DNA from: Septoria linicola
Lineage: Eukaryota; Ascomycota; Dothideomycetes; Mycosphaerellales; Mycosphaerellaceae
DNA: 64,000 nt
Reading direction: 5' to 3'
NCBI GenBank assembly: GCA_024114885.1
Contig: CP099423.1
Span: 2,108,001-2,172,000 of the forward strand
The translations under genes and the position numbers were made by a program. Of the stretch, positions 1-11,200 are shown in pieces (the stretch's first letter is position 1; each line of letters begins with the position of its first letter). The notes under the pieces are model-generated. The model was not told the DNA's origin. It worked only from the letters and a program-made list of their open reading frames with translations, and made no database searches.

Positions 1-199
1 TAGTGAATGATGCAGCTTCTTGCTACGGCACATGACTGTACAAACTATTTGCAAAGCCATGTGAGAGCACCTTTTCATCATCATAAAAGGTTCAGAGATC
101 TTGAGCGAGCATACTCCAACACATCGTCCACTACGAGACCGCTGTTTATTGAGACAACATCGAGCACACTCCAGTCTTCGACTCGACCCAATCCCAATC

Positions 200-561
200 A
201 TGTGCAAGGTTGGTATTCGACCTGTGATGGTCATCACAAAATACCGCTGTTGACTATGCAACAGATGTTCTGTGTCATTGGCCACGATGGCCCCTACAAG
301 CAATGCGCTTCCCAGCTTCTGACCCACATCAAGCCCTGCGAGCCACCCAAAGGCAAAGCCCCCTTGCGGTACCATCACACCACGTGCTTTCCGAAAAAGC
401 TCACGGAAATCTGGGGCCAGCCGCCGAAGGGCAGTAAGCTGTATTGCAGGATCTGCGAGAGGAAGCTTCTAATTACGGGAGAAGACGGCGAAGATGTTGG
501 GAAGGGCTGGATACTCGAGAGAGGGCGCAATGGTCAAGACTGGAGCTGCAAGAGGGCATGA
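200..561 (+). CDS. Small Cys-rich hypothetical protein, 2 exons
   Basis: Proposed exons are 200-208 and 265-561, giving about 101 residues. The 56 bp intron (209-264) starts GTTGGT, ends CAACAG and has a TTGAC-like branch site. The product starts MCKMFCVIGH and has scattered Cys and His, including a C-x2-C pair (CRIC) in the second half. Many fungal small proteins of unknown function begin with Met-Cys and have spaced Cys/His that could bind a metal; I only note the resemblance. No signal peptide is visible. A start at the second ATG (265), without an intron, is equally possible. The longer frame that begins at position 7 has a low-complexity leader and I did not use it. No function is assigned. 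Confidence 0.35.
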
Positions 562-740
562 GAATTTGCGCGCTGCGATGGTTGTGATATCTTCAGTACG
601 GCATGTTCTTTTCAGACTGGCATTGGTCGTGCATTGTTGGCAGTTTCTCTGGATATCCTGCGACTGCGACACCAATTCTCGGCCTTTTCTTTGAGCGTGC
701 TGCAATCTATACGAGACTTTCTTGCAATGACCAGACTTGT

Positions 741-1251
741 CTAATAGCACTGTGCGTTCACACGCCATCCAGCTCCCAAATTCTGGCATGCCCTTCTGAA
801 ACCATTGTACTCGACACCTTGGCCAGCATAGTCGACGCACTGCATCATCATCGTCAGTGCCATCCAAGGCTCAGCCACGAAGGTACTTACTGCTCTACCG
901 TCCCAGCCTAGGTTTGGGTAGGAATAGCTCAACTGGTCACAAGCTGACCGTCCGAGCCAGGCATCCTCATGGCCGTCTTGGACGCAGGTGCAAGAATTCT
1001 GATATGGGCCTTCTTCGTTCCCGCCACGTCCGCTATTCCAACCACCGTTGTTCCGGCCCGGACGACCACCTGCTCAATATTAGCATGACCTGCCGTCGTG
1101 ATCTACACTAGGGCGTGCGACTTACCAAAGCCAAATTGAGGAGCCGCAAGAGCGCTGAAGTCCGCATTAGTGGCATGGTCTGTTACTGTCCGGACAGAGA
1201 AGGTACATACGAGGTGGCGAAAAGAGCCGCGACGACTGTGACGAACTGCAT
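741..1251 (-). CDS. Small secreted cysteine-rich protein (effector-like), 4 exons
   Basis: Four short exons (1251-1211, 1154-1126, 1069-891, 839-741) join with consistent phase through three canonical introns of 56, 56 and 51 bp. Donors are GTATGT, GTAAGT and GTAAGT; acceptors are TTCAG, GCAG and GCAG. The 115-residue product starts with a clear signal peptide (MQFVTVVAALFATSALA) and probable cleavage before APQ. A Gly/Asn/Arg-rich stretch follows, then a domain with six Cys (a C-T-C pair, then four single Cys) that ends in Cys-Tyr. Small size, secretion signal and an even number of Cys match apoplastic effector or surface proteins of plant-associated fungi, but I recognise no family. The exons are too short to appear as one open frame, so the gene is easily missed. 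Confidence 0.72.
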
Positions 1252-2057
1252 GATTGCGAGTGAGATGTAAAGACGAAGTTGTTCGATTGTTGTGCTGAAT
1301 GAATGTGTGATGCTATATCTTCTAAGCGGGCAGCATAGCATCTTATACATGCCTTCTTCAGCTTTTGTGGCCGCACCTTCCGGTCGATCATCTCCCTCAG
1401 AGGCCTGCAAGCGAGTAGCATACTATGTTGCCAAGAGTATGTACTAGACCTGCGACTGCCATATCACAACGAGGCTTTGCATGACGGCGGTGTCGTCACC
1501 GGGAACGGAAATTACTGTATCCATCGTGTTGGAACCATTTCGCCCAATGGCCTTGACGCTCCTCCGAGTATGCATATCTTGAAGCTTGGTCATACTTTGG
1601 TGACCTGGTCTTAGCTGGTACATCACGTTGCATGCATGACTGGAGCTCTCTGAGGGCACACATTTCGAAACATGAGGACGGAGAGTACCATAGGCTTTGG
1701 GTTCGAGTCACAGAAGCCATGAGAGCACGAGTCGTGTCCACAACTGTCGCTGGAAGTACTAGCTGACTAATGCGGGTGCGCAAAACGTTCGGCTCCTTGA
1801 AACATGTCACAATGGCTATGGCACATGGTAACTGAGATCTGAAGAGTGTTCATTCATGACGCCCGCCAAGAACTGCGTGCTTGACTTGGTATGATCCTGT
1901 CACAGCCGTCGATCTCTTGAGAATCCTCTTGGCATCACGCTCGTGTCGTAGTCATTCACTGTCCACACAATTATCGGATGACCTCTATTCATGATTGCTC
2001 GAGTATCGTCACGAAATTTGCGTATGTCATAGGTTACAAGTGCAGAGTCTGCTCAGC
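1252..2057. other. Intergenic, no gene seen
   Basis: Only short overlapping frames occur on both strands, with no start, splice pattern or motif I can support. The part next to 1252 should contain the promoter of the secreted Cys-rich gene. Confidence 0.5.
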
Positions 2058-3062
2058 TTACGTGCTATCTCTCCGCTTAACACCATCTATGTAAAAGTCT
2101 AGCCCACCCATCTGTCTCAGTATGCCATACATCGAAGACGAATCCATAGCCCGGCCACCTTGCTCCTCGCCAAACTTCTTCGCCGCTTGCATATTCTCCA
2201 ACGCCACACTCGACACGGGCAGCTTAACACCAGCAGCATCCGCACAATTCAGAGCGTGCTTCGCATCCTTTATCGACAAATTGACATCAAAGCCAGCCTT
2301 TTGTGTCGGCGGAGGTGCATAAGCCCCCGATGTTAACCGCTTCGAATACGAATGTAGGACAGGTCCAAAGTTCTCTCCGATCAGATTCTCCAACACCTCT
2401 GATCCGAGACCAGTCTTCTCGGCGAAGACATGCGCTTCTGCAATGACTTCCATGAAGCTAACAACGAGAATGTTGCCATTGATCTTAAGCATACTCGACT
2501 TGGAGACATCCTCGCCGAGATCGATGACGGCTTTTCCCATGACGTCTTTGAGGTAAGGACTGATGGCTTTCCGCGCTGCGGCTGGCCCTGCGACGCTGAA
2601 GATGAGTTTGCCGGCTTTGGCCATGGGACTGGCGCCGAAGACTGGTGCTGCTACGAAGGAAGCGCCGGCTTTGCGAAGGTCTTCGGCTACGGCTGCTGAT
2701 GTGTCGGGGTGGACTGTTGATGAATCGCAGAGGATCTTGCCGCGCACGTCGCCGGAGTTGATGAAGCTCTGGACGGTGTCTATGAGAACGGTGTCGTTGC
2801 TTATCTGTTAATGGGTCAGTGATGCTCGATGGGACAGAGTGATCTGATCACTTACACATGAGAAAGTGATGTCTGAGCTCTGAACGACTTCAGCGACGCT
2901 TTGCTTCGGCTGTGCTCCAGAGGCTTCAAGATCGGATCCTCGAGTCAGGGTTCTGTTCGTGTACACGAGTGGTCTTGCTCCGATCTTCTGAAGATGTGTG
3001 TGTAGGTTTGAGGCCATGTAGCGACCCATTTCGCCAAGCCCTATCCATCCTACTTTTGCCAT
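2058..3062 (-). CDS. NAD(P)-dependent 3-hydroxyisobutyrate dehydrogenase-like protein
   Basis: Two exons (3062-2856 and 2804-2058) with a 51 bp intron (GTAAGT to AACAG) encode 317 residues. The N-terminus MAKVGWIGLGEMG holds the GxGxxG dinucleotide-binding turn of the beta-hydroxyacid dehydrogenase family (6-phosphogluconate dehydrogenase fold). The all-helical C-terminal domain follows, with the family's conserved Lys in the stretch SSMLKINGN. Relatives reduce or oxidise short beta-hydroxyacids such as 3-hydroxyisobutyrate, tartronate semialdehyde or gamma-hydroxybutyrate; the exact substrate cannot be read from sequence. No obvious mitochondrial presequence is seen. It lies head-to-tail with an aspartate aminotransferase and an MFS permease on the same strand, so a shared catabolic role is possible but is inference. 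Confidence 0.88.
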
Positions 3063-3597
3063 TTTGGGCTTGCGGGTCAAGGTCAGTAGCAAGATGAAGA
3101 AGAGGTTGAACAATGTTGCAAAGATTGTCGACGAATATGAGTCTGTCTTAGATCTCACATCAAATGTGGTAGTAATGAAGTGTCGCTCTTCAACGCCGCT
3201 GGATCGGCTGCTGCGGCTGCTAAATGAGAGTTTGGTAGAGAGATCGGAAGTCTGCCTTAGCGCTTGCGGATATCACGGACTTGTCTTGCGGCACGACTAA
3301 CTTAGGTGACTCTTGCACGCGCGCTGGATGATGCGTCTTTCCGATGTTCCTATCTCGAAGACATTACCGATCCGCTCTGGTGTCACTGATTTTGGTCGCG
3401 ATGTATTTCTCAATTTGGCAAAGTAATTGCGGACTGTCACAGTTCCGCTAGAGATGCCTCGCAAGAATTTCAGCCAGAGACGCCTCGCAAAACCTTCAGC
3501 TAGCGATACCATACGAGGCTTTCGTACTAAACAGAAACCTTTCAGCAGTGTCCATCGGCAGGAGACGATCTTCCCGTGTGTGGACTACTTCACTAAT

Positions 3598-4924
3598 TCA
3601 GAGCTCGCCCTCTTGACAAACAGCGTGAATCGAATGCGCGACATACGCTACATTACCATCATTCAACCCTGCAATCGATATTCTCGAAAGCTGAGAAGGA
3701 CTGTCGGCCATATAGATCGAATACTCTTCTGCGAAATGTCAGTAACTATGCTGCAAGCAATTAAGGCACGCCAGCACAACTCACCTCGTAATCTCGTGAC
3801 CTGCTGCAAGTCCAGACCCAGAATGCTAAACATCCCAACTTGCTCAACGACATGACTAAAATCCTTCTTACACCCGAACCCGTTCAACTCGTCCACAAGC
3901 CTCTGCCTCATACTCTGTAACCTCGCACTCATTCTTCCAAGTTGCTCCCTCCACGAAGCATTCAGCTCTGTATCCTGCAGGACCTCTGTCGCCACCCTCG
4001 CGCCAAAAGCCGGAGGATTCGAAATCTCGGCCCTCATCAGCTGTTCAAGATGAGATTCAACAATCGCCACCTCACTCTGACTTTCGGTCAAGAACGACAG
4101 GGCTCCGACTCGCTCGCCATAGAGGCCCATTATTTTGGCGAAGGAGAGACAGACGCCTAGTTCCAGACCTTGAGAAGCGAAGTAGCAGATTGGCCAGACG
4201 TCGTTTTCGAAGTCGCCGGTCGTGAGGCCGAGGTACGCTGCGTCGAAGAGGGCGAAGAGCTTGCGCTGGTGCATGATCTTGCAGATTTCTTGCCATTGTT
4301 CGCAGGTGGGGTCTCGGCCGGAGGGGTTGTGGGCGGAGGCATGGAGGACGAAGATTGATCCTGTCGTGGCTGCATTGAGAGTCTGGAGGAGGTTTTCGTA
4401 GTCGAATCGGCCGGCGCTGTCGAGGTAGCGGTATGCTGTGACTGGGAAGCCTGCGGATTCAAAGACGGCGCGGTGGTTGCTCCAGGATGGATCTGTTACG
4501 TAGACTGTGCTTGTGTTCTTGGTGACTCGTCGTAGGAAAGCTCCGGCTAAGTGGAGTGAGCCGGTGCCAGACAGGGCTTGACATGTTGCGACCTGTAGAT
4601 GTGTCAGAGAGTAATAAGTCTTGTACTGAATGCTGCAGGACTTACTCTGCCGTCGATTACAGCCTTTGCCTTCTCGCCAAATATGAGCTTCTTCGCCTCC
4701 TGTCGGAAAGCTGGCAGTCCGAGAATTGGCAGGTACTCGTGATTGCCGTCGATCAGTCGCTGCTTCGCTTCTTTGACAGCAGGAAACACGAATGGCTGCC
4801 CATGGTCGTCTTTGTATGTGCCTTGTCCCAGATTGACCTTTTTGGGATTGCTGTCAGCATTGAACAATTTCGTGGTTTCGAAGATAGGGTCAGGTGGAAT
4901 CAACGATAAGCCGTTTGACAACAT
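3598..4924 (-). CDS. Aspartate aminotransferase-like class I PLP enzyme
   Basis: Three exons (4924-4646, 4592-3785, 3728-3598) and two introns of 53 and 56 bp give 405 residues, the usual length for this enzyme. The order of motifs fits aspartate aminotransferase: PPDPIF and the NLGQGTYKDD segment at the N-terminus, HNPSGRDPT in the middle, FDAAYLG, the Schiff-base Lys in SFAKIMGLYGERVG, and a last exon ending in SRISIAGLND. Typical enzymes have Asn-Phe after that Lys where this one has Ile-Met. The enzyme exchanges amino groups between aspartate/glutamate and oxaloacetate/2-oxoglutarate. The chosen ATG gives a short N-terminus, so a cytosolic form is likely. A further 5' exon cannot be excluded. 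Confidence 0.9.
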
Positions 4925-5362
4925 CTTTGCCCTTGCTATTGATGCAGTCGTTCGAATTGCACGCAAAATAACTGCGAAGTGTAAGCTGAGGTTTCTCGGT
5001 GTCCAATGCCGTGAGCCTGCATGCCAAGATTTTGGCCAATCCTGTACAGTTGCCGAATTGCGGCCAGCACATGCGCAGCTTCGTGTTGACGCATGACGAC
5101 GCTCATATTTTTGACTGTGCCGTTATCACACTCATTATCTTGCCTAGTGGCTTCCACAGTCTTTTTACTATTCCTGGCAAGGATCGGCGTGCCAGGTATA
5201 GCAGGTTGGCTTGCCATTTCGGAGACCCATTGACACGCCGACCACAAGATTGTAGCAGACAGTATGCTCTTGATCGCAAAGAGATGCACCCCAATGGTTT
5301 GTGGATCTTCGCCACAAAATGAGCACTGCTTAGTCACTCCACGGCCTGTGCTCTTCAAGCTT

Positions 5363-7138
5363 TCAGATCACTATCCTGGAGCGCTCCTTGCAGGGCCCAA
5401 CCTCCCGTGCCTTCTTCTTCTTGTCCCTGTTGCTCAGAAACATGATCGCAAACACCATTATCAGCTGTCCAATGGTTGTCGCCAAAGCACTGATAAAGCC
5501 ACCCTTGAAGTTGGGCGCGCCTGAAGCAGGGTACTGCACGACTTGACAGCCAGCAGCGATAGCTTGCCCGATGGCATTCATGCTCGCAGTGACCACTGCT
5601 CTCTCTTCAGCGTCACTGGCCATGACAACCGTCCCCCAGCCCATAGTCATTGGCGAGACGGCGCCTTCGAAGCCGATGATCATGAAAGCTGCTAGACGGC
5701 CGATCTCTGTCACGTCCCATGCCACGAGAAGGGAGATGCCGATCAGGACAGGCACTGTCACAGCTAGGGTAGGTATCCAGAAGCGTCCTGTCTTGTCGGC
5801 CACGATTCCGGAGATCAGAGCAGATACTATGCTGATCGCTGTCGCCACGGTAGGCAATGTGTTGATGCGTACTACGGAGTACAGATCGCTCTTTGCCTTC
5901 AGATACAGCGAGAAGGGTTGCGAGTAAGGTGCGAAGTTCTGGTCCATGAGAGTCCACTGTATGACGAATGCGTAGAAGTGCCAGTTGGAGAGCACTCGTC
6001 TAAAAATGCTCTTGGAGCTCTTGAGTTGAGGCGGGGCTGTAAGCCCAGCAAGTCGCTTGCCGGCATACATGTGTTCTGCCTCGGTCAGATATCGTGGAAG
6101 CTTGCGAGGGGGTACGTCAGGGAAGACGAAAAAGCCAATGAGGGCGATGGGTATGGTGATAATTGCGTCGACGATGAAGAGCCACCTGGTGTGTTATGTT
6201 AGCCAAGTCCCAGGCGCTGAGCTATTCGTTTGACCACTCACCTCTAGCCAGCTAGTCCATGCACGTTGTCCAAATTAGTGTAAGCGGCGGCCTGCAGATA
6301 CCCAGCAAACATAGTTCCCAGTGGGCTGGCGATGAAGAAAAGCGCGGTCCTGCGACCGATCTCAGTCGGCTTATACCAGGATCCGATGAAATAGATGGTG
6401 CCGGTGAAGGAACAACACTCGAACATTCCTGTCAAGAAACGCATTGCGTGCAATGTCTCAAAATTCTGCGCCCAGGCCAGCCCGAATGTCGAAAGTCCCC
6501 AGCCTACTTCCAATATCGGCAGGACAATGTTGGCTGGGTAGTGCGTGAGAAAGTAGCAGGCCGGAATCATGAACGTGCAGTATGAAGCCCAGAATGTGAC
6601 CGTGACATAGTTGAGCTCGTTGCCAAACATATGTAGGTCTTCCTTCATGCCACTGAGTGGGACAACTAATTGTTAGTGTATGTGCAATGACTGCGGACGC
6701 CGCCGTACCTGACATATGCATTCGTGATCGATTGCTGATCAAGGTACTTTGTGAAGAATGACAAGCAGCCGAAGATCAGGATACTGAGATCGAGCTTCAA
6801 GATTAAGTTCTTTTCCTTGCTTGGCATGCCATTCGGACACCATCCCAGCTTTGTCCTGAAAAACAACACCTCGAAGGTCAGCAGCGTCTCACTCATGTCT
6901 CGCGTGTCTCTGCGTAGCTACTACACCAATCTGCACGATAGATGCCGCAGCATCGAAGCGCCGGGGAGAGACACCTGGACAGGCGTGGGATGCCTTTGGG
7001 CAGTCGCCTTACGTACATGAACCTGATCCAAGCATTCTCGTGAGGGCTCTGGTAGCGGTCATCTGGGTTGAGCGTATGGGAACTCAGCGGCAAAGAATTT
7101 GTGGCGGCCTCCTTCTGATCGGCAGGAATGTATGCCAT
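5363..7138 (-). pseudogene. MFS permease, allantoate/anion-cation symporter type, with premature stop
   Basis: Four exons (7138-7017, 6855-6709, 6652-6242, 6185-5363) make a 500-codon frame with introns of 161, 55 and 56 bp. It looks like the fungal Dal5-type family: an N-terminal KYLDQQSITNAYV segment, about 12 hydrophobic helices, and an Asp-Lys-Thr-Gly-Arg loop between helices. At the exon 3/intron 3 border the codon order is Gly-Ala-Gly-stop-Arg-Trp, where family members have Gly-Trp-Arg-Trp. The TAG (plus-strand CTA at 6244-6246) is a TGG-to-TAG change, which is CpA-to-TpA on the plus strand. Everything else is open and splice sites are intact, so this is a very recent loss, a strain polymorphism or a sequence error. 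An upstream donor that skips the stop would break the frame. Confidence 0.75.
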
Positions 7139-8241
7139 TGGGAGCAAAGTGATATGCAAGGACTGAGGATGCCCAGACAGAGCTTGTCTCGTGTTCAAGT
7201 AGTCCCAAGCATGTGCCCAGTGTCCGTTCGCGGCATGGCGAATGTAACGATGCCGGCAGGCTCATGCACGGCATATCGTCTGGCAAGCTTGCTTGTTGGC
7301 TCCTACTGCCGGATGTCTGTTACTTGTGGATCACCATTGCAAGCAAGGATTCGAAGTTGCGATGGCGCCATCGGGGTGTACTATTAGATCAGCGATATTG
7401 GCGAGCAGCAGGACTCATCTTGGTGAAGCGAGCAGCTCTGGAGAAGGACTGAGCTGCTTGGCAGAAATGTATACCTCATATTGAGCGACTGCTTCAGGCA
7501 CATGTACTGCCAGACTAGTGCAATTATGCTTGAGCTGATTAGGTGGTATATGGTGCTCCTTGTGTGCGAAGACTTTCGAGTCGAAGCCAAGACATCATCT
7601 CTGAGACGACTGTAGACTCCCCATCTGAGGTTGCTCCACGGCCAGTGTTGATTTGGGTCATCCGGCCACTGCCAAACGCGCAGTCCCTAACTTGAGCATC
7701 GTGGCCTCACGAAGACCATGACTTCTGCCAGACGATCGAGTCTGCTAATGACTAAGCCACGTTCCTGTAGTCGCAACATCTTCTAACCGCAGGGATTTGT
7801 GCCAGTCATATCGAAGACGGCGTGCAATTGACGCCCGCAAAAAGGGATGTGGGAGAGCGATTGGGACTCGGAGGATCGAGGGATCTGGTTGCGATTTATG
7901 CTTGTGGCTTGTGGCAGACTAGCGCGCGGGCGAGCCCGTCGGCTGCACTTGCCGAAGCTCAGTCGCGACTCCCTCAGTTCACCGTCACTGCCACTGTACA
8001 TTAATCACAACCACTTCCACCACCGCTGCCTCGGACAACACCGCGCCAGTGCGCTAGCTCGTCTCGCCGACCGCACGATATTCTTACGAGTTCCGCCGCC
8101 TCATCGAGCTCCGCCAAGCGACATCGACATCGACCGACGGATTGCGACTTTCTATCAAACCACGCAAGCCGACCACGCTGAGCGACTTCTGGATGGGAGC
8201 ACGCGCCACTCTGCCAGCACTCGAGTAGTGCGGCGGCCGTC
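7139..8241. promoter_or_regulatory. Divergent intergenic region between MFS permease and TAF2
   Basis: This 1.1 kb lies between the minus-strand permease start and the TAF2 start, so it should contain both promoters. The last 250 bases before TAF2 are CT/CG-rich, as common in 5' leaders. I saw no supportable gene. Confidence 0.4.
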
Positions 8242-11200
8242 ATGCCGGCGCTCGGCGAAGACGGCGCGGAGGCGCAAGTTGCAGCTGCGACGGAATACAG
8301 CGTTCTCAGACAGCGTGTGGACCTCGATATCGACTTCCCCAATAAGTCGCTAAAGGGAAGCACCGAAATCACCATTCAGCCGCTTGTGCAGGACTTGCGC
8401 TTCATCAACCTGCACTGCCGACAGTGTCGGCCGACACAGGCGCAGATCAGCGGGATCAACGCCAAATTCGAATATGATGATCCATTTCGGGGCACGCGTG
8501 TGAGCGAGAAGACGACGGTGCACCAGCATGCTATGCTCAAATCGCGCGTTGCCGACTCACTGCGACCGAATCCGGAGCACGAATTGGTGGTTACACTTCC
8601 TCCCAGGCTGAAGATCCAGGAACTGCGCGTGGATCCCGCTACTGCGCTGCCAGTCTATGAACAGACGCCGACAGTGCAGAAGCAGGAAGCTGATGCTCTC
8701 GCCGTGGTGGAAACACCCGTAGTCGAGAAGCTGCAGCAGCAAATTCCTCAGTTCGCACCAATCAAGCTCACGATTGAGTTTGAGCTGGACTCGGATCGAG
8801 ATGGCATTCGCTGGATAGGCTGCGATCCGGGTGACCAGAGATACCCATATCTATATTCCAAACTCGACCCTTTGCCGGGTAGCACATCGAGCATCTTTCC
8901 TTGCATTGATGATGCAACGACAAAATGCACCTGGGAAATGGCCATCAGATGTCCTAGAACGCTTGGAGATGCGTACAGGAAGCCGAAGGCGGATAGAACG
9001 CCTCAGGAAGATCAGATGGTAAATGGCGACTCAGAAATGACGAATGGCCATGTGCCATCGACCAAGGAGGAGGTCAAACAGGAAGACGAGTATCTCATCG
9101 ACATGGACAGCTCGGATGCCGTGATGGAATTAACGATCTTGTGCACTGGAGATCAATCGGAGGATGTTGCAGATCCCGAAGACGACTCCCGGCATACCGT
9201 CACATATGCGCTTGGAGACGCAGTCACCGCACGGCACGTGGGCTTCGCAATTGGACCATTTGAGCATGTGGACCTGACCAGTTTTCGAGCAAGTGAGGAG
9301 GAGGCTAAGCTTGGCCAGACGGCCGTAAGGGTTGATGCCTACTGCTTGCCGGGACGGGTCAAGGAAGTCGAAAACGTCTGCTACCCTGTTTGTCAGGCTG
9401 TCGATCATATCGCTGTCAATTGTGGACGATTTCCCTTCTCCGCATACCAGCTACTTTTCGTTGATGACATGGTGCACAACACTGCTGGCGCCGCAGGTCT
9501 TACCATCTGCAGTGCCCGCCTCCTCTTCCCCCAGGATATCATCGAACCTCTCGACCGACATACGCGAATATTGATACGAGCTGTTGCAGAGCAGTGGAGC
9601 GGTGTCAACATCGTAGCGAAGGAGCCCGCCGATGCTTGGATAATTTCGGGCATTGCAGGCTATTTGACTGATGTATTCATGAAGAAGCTTGCTGGTAACA
9701 ACCAGTATCGCTGGGAACAAAAGGTTGCAGCTGAGAAGATTTACGATCTCGACGTCGATCGGCCGTCGCTCGCGCAGCAGGGAGATCTGCTTCATTTGGA
9801 CCCGTCCATTCGCGACTTTCTCGATTTGAAGTCAGCTGTGGTATTGGGTATCCTCGATCGTCGGTTGATCAAGACTAGTGGTTCGACCGGAGTCCTTCGT
9901 ATCATCAACAAGATATTCCTCAACGCAAAGACTGGCACTCTCAACAACGGCGAGCTCTCAACGGGTGACTTCCAACGGATATGCGAAAAGCTCGGGCATA
10001 ACAAGCTGGACACCTTCTTCCGTCAGTGGGTCTACAATTCCGGATGTCCCATTTTCCAGGTGCATCAGAAGTTCAATAAGAAGAAGCTGGTCGTAGAAAT
10101 GACAATCGTTCAAAGACAGCTGGAGCGTAAGACAAAGCCAGCCTTCGAGCCTTCAAATTTCATGCGAGAAGTAAAGGAGCATGTCCAGGAAGTTTGGGCA
10201 CCCGAAATACAACCTGTGTTCACAGGGCCAATGACCATCAGGATACACGAAGCTGATGGCACTCCGTACGAGCACATCGTTGAGATCAAGGAGCCCATAA
10301 CGAAGCTTGAGATCCCGTACAGTACGAAATACAAAAGGCTGAAGCGGAGCCGAAGGCAGAAAGAACGTGCCGATGCTGCTGACGGAAACGCCGCAGACGA
10401 AAATGGCGAGAATGCTTTACTGTATTGTCTCGGAGACATTCTTGACAGCAAAACTGAGCTCGAGGAGTGGAAGCTCACGAGTTGGTCTCCAGAAGACGAA
10501 GAGAGCATGAAAGGCGACAGTTATGAATGGATCCGTATGGATGCTGATTTCGAGTGGATCGGGAAAATCCATCTGGTCATGCCACTCAACATGTACATCT
10601 CTCAACTGCAACAGGATCGAGACATCGTGGCGCAGTATGAGTCGATGCGATACCTGCTTGCTACACAGCCTCATGAGGTGTCGTTGACAATTCTGGTGCG
10701 CACGTTGATGGACGAGCGCTACTTCCACGGAATCCGCGTCATGGCCGCAGACGGCCTGGCAACCATCGCTAAAGACAAGAAATTGAGAGACTTGAGCAAG
10801 CATCAGCTTATGAAAGCTTTCCAATGGTTCTTCTGCGAGAGCGGAAGTGGTCCTGGGCAGGTCATGCCACGGCCAAACGACTTCTCGAGCAGAATTAACT
10901 TCATCATGCAATGTGCCATACCCCAAGCCATGGCGAAGCTCCGAGATGATGATGGCAAAGTGCCCATAGAAGTCCGGGACTTCTTCAAGGCCCTGCTTAC
11001 GCACAACGACAATTCCGACAACGTGGCCTCTGACTGCCACTACGTTGCCACCCTGATGACCTGCTTGGCGGACGCTTTGGTCGTATCAAAGTGGGATGGC
11101 GGCAAGAAAAAGACAGTCGCCGCAGCAGCTGAACCGGAAGCGCCGCAATCTTACACGTTTGAATTCGGCGAAGAGGAAGAGGACGTTGGCATGACAGACG

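Noticed and set aside
1690..1715. GGGTTCGAGTCAC resembling a tRNA T-arm
   Set aside because: No acceptor, D or anticodon stems fit upstream; isolated 13-base match.
4936..5358. 140-codon minus-strand frame between the aminotransferase and the MFS gene
   Set aside because: No ATG-linked motif and it overlaps the aminotransferase leader; no support beyond being open.
10417..11040. 207-codon minus-strand frame inside TAF2
   Set aside because: Lies fully opposite a well-supported exon; no ATG-plus-motif support. It is an antisense shadow of TAF2 codon usage.
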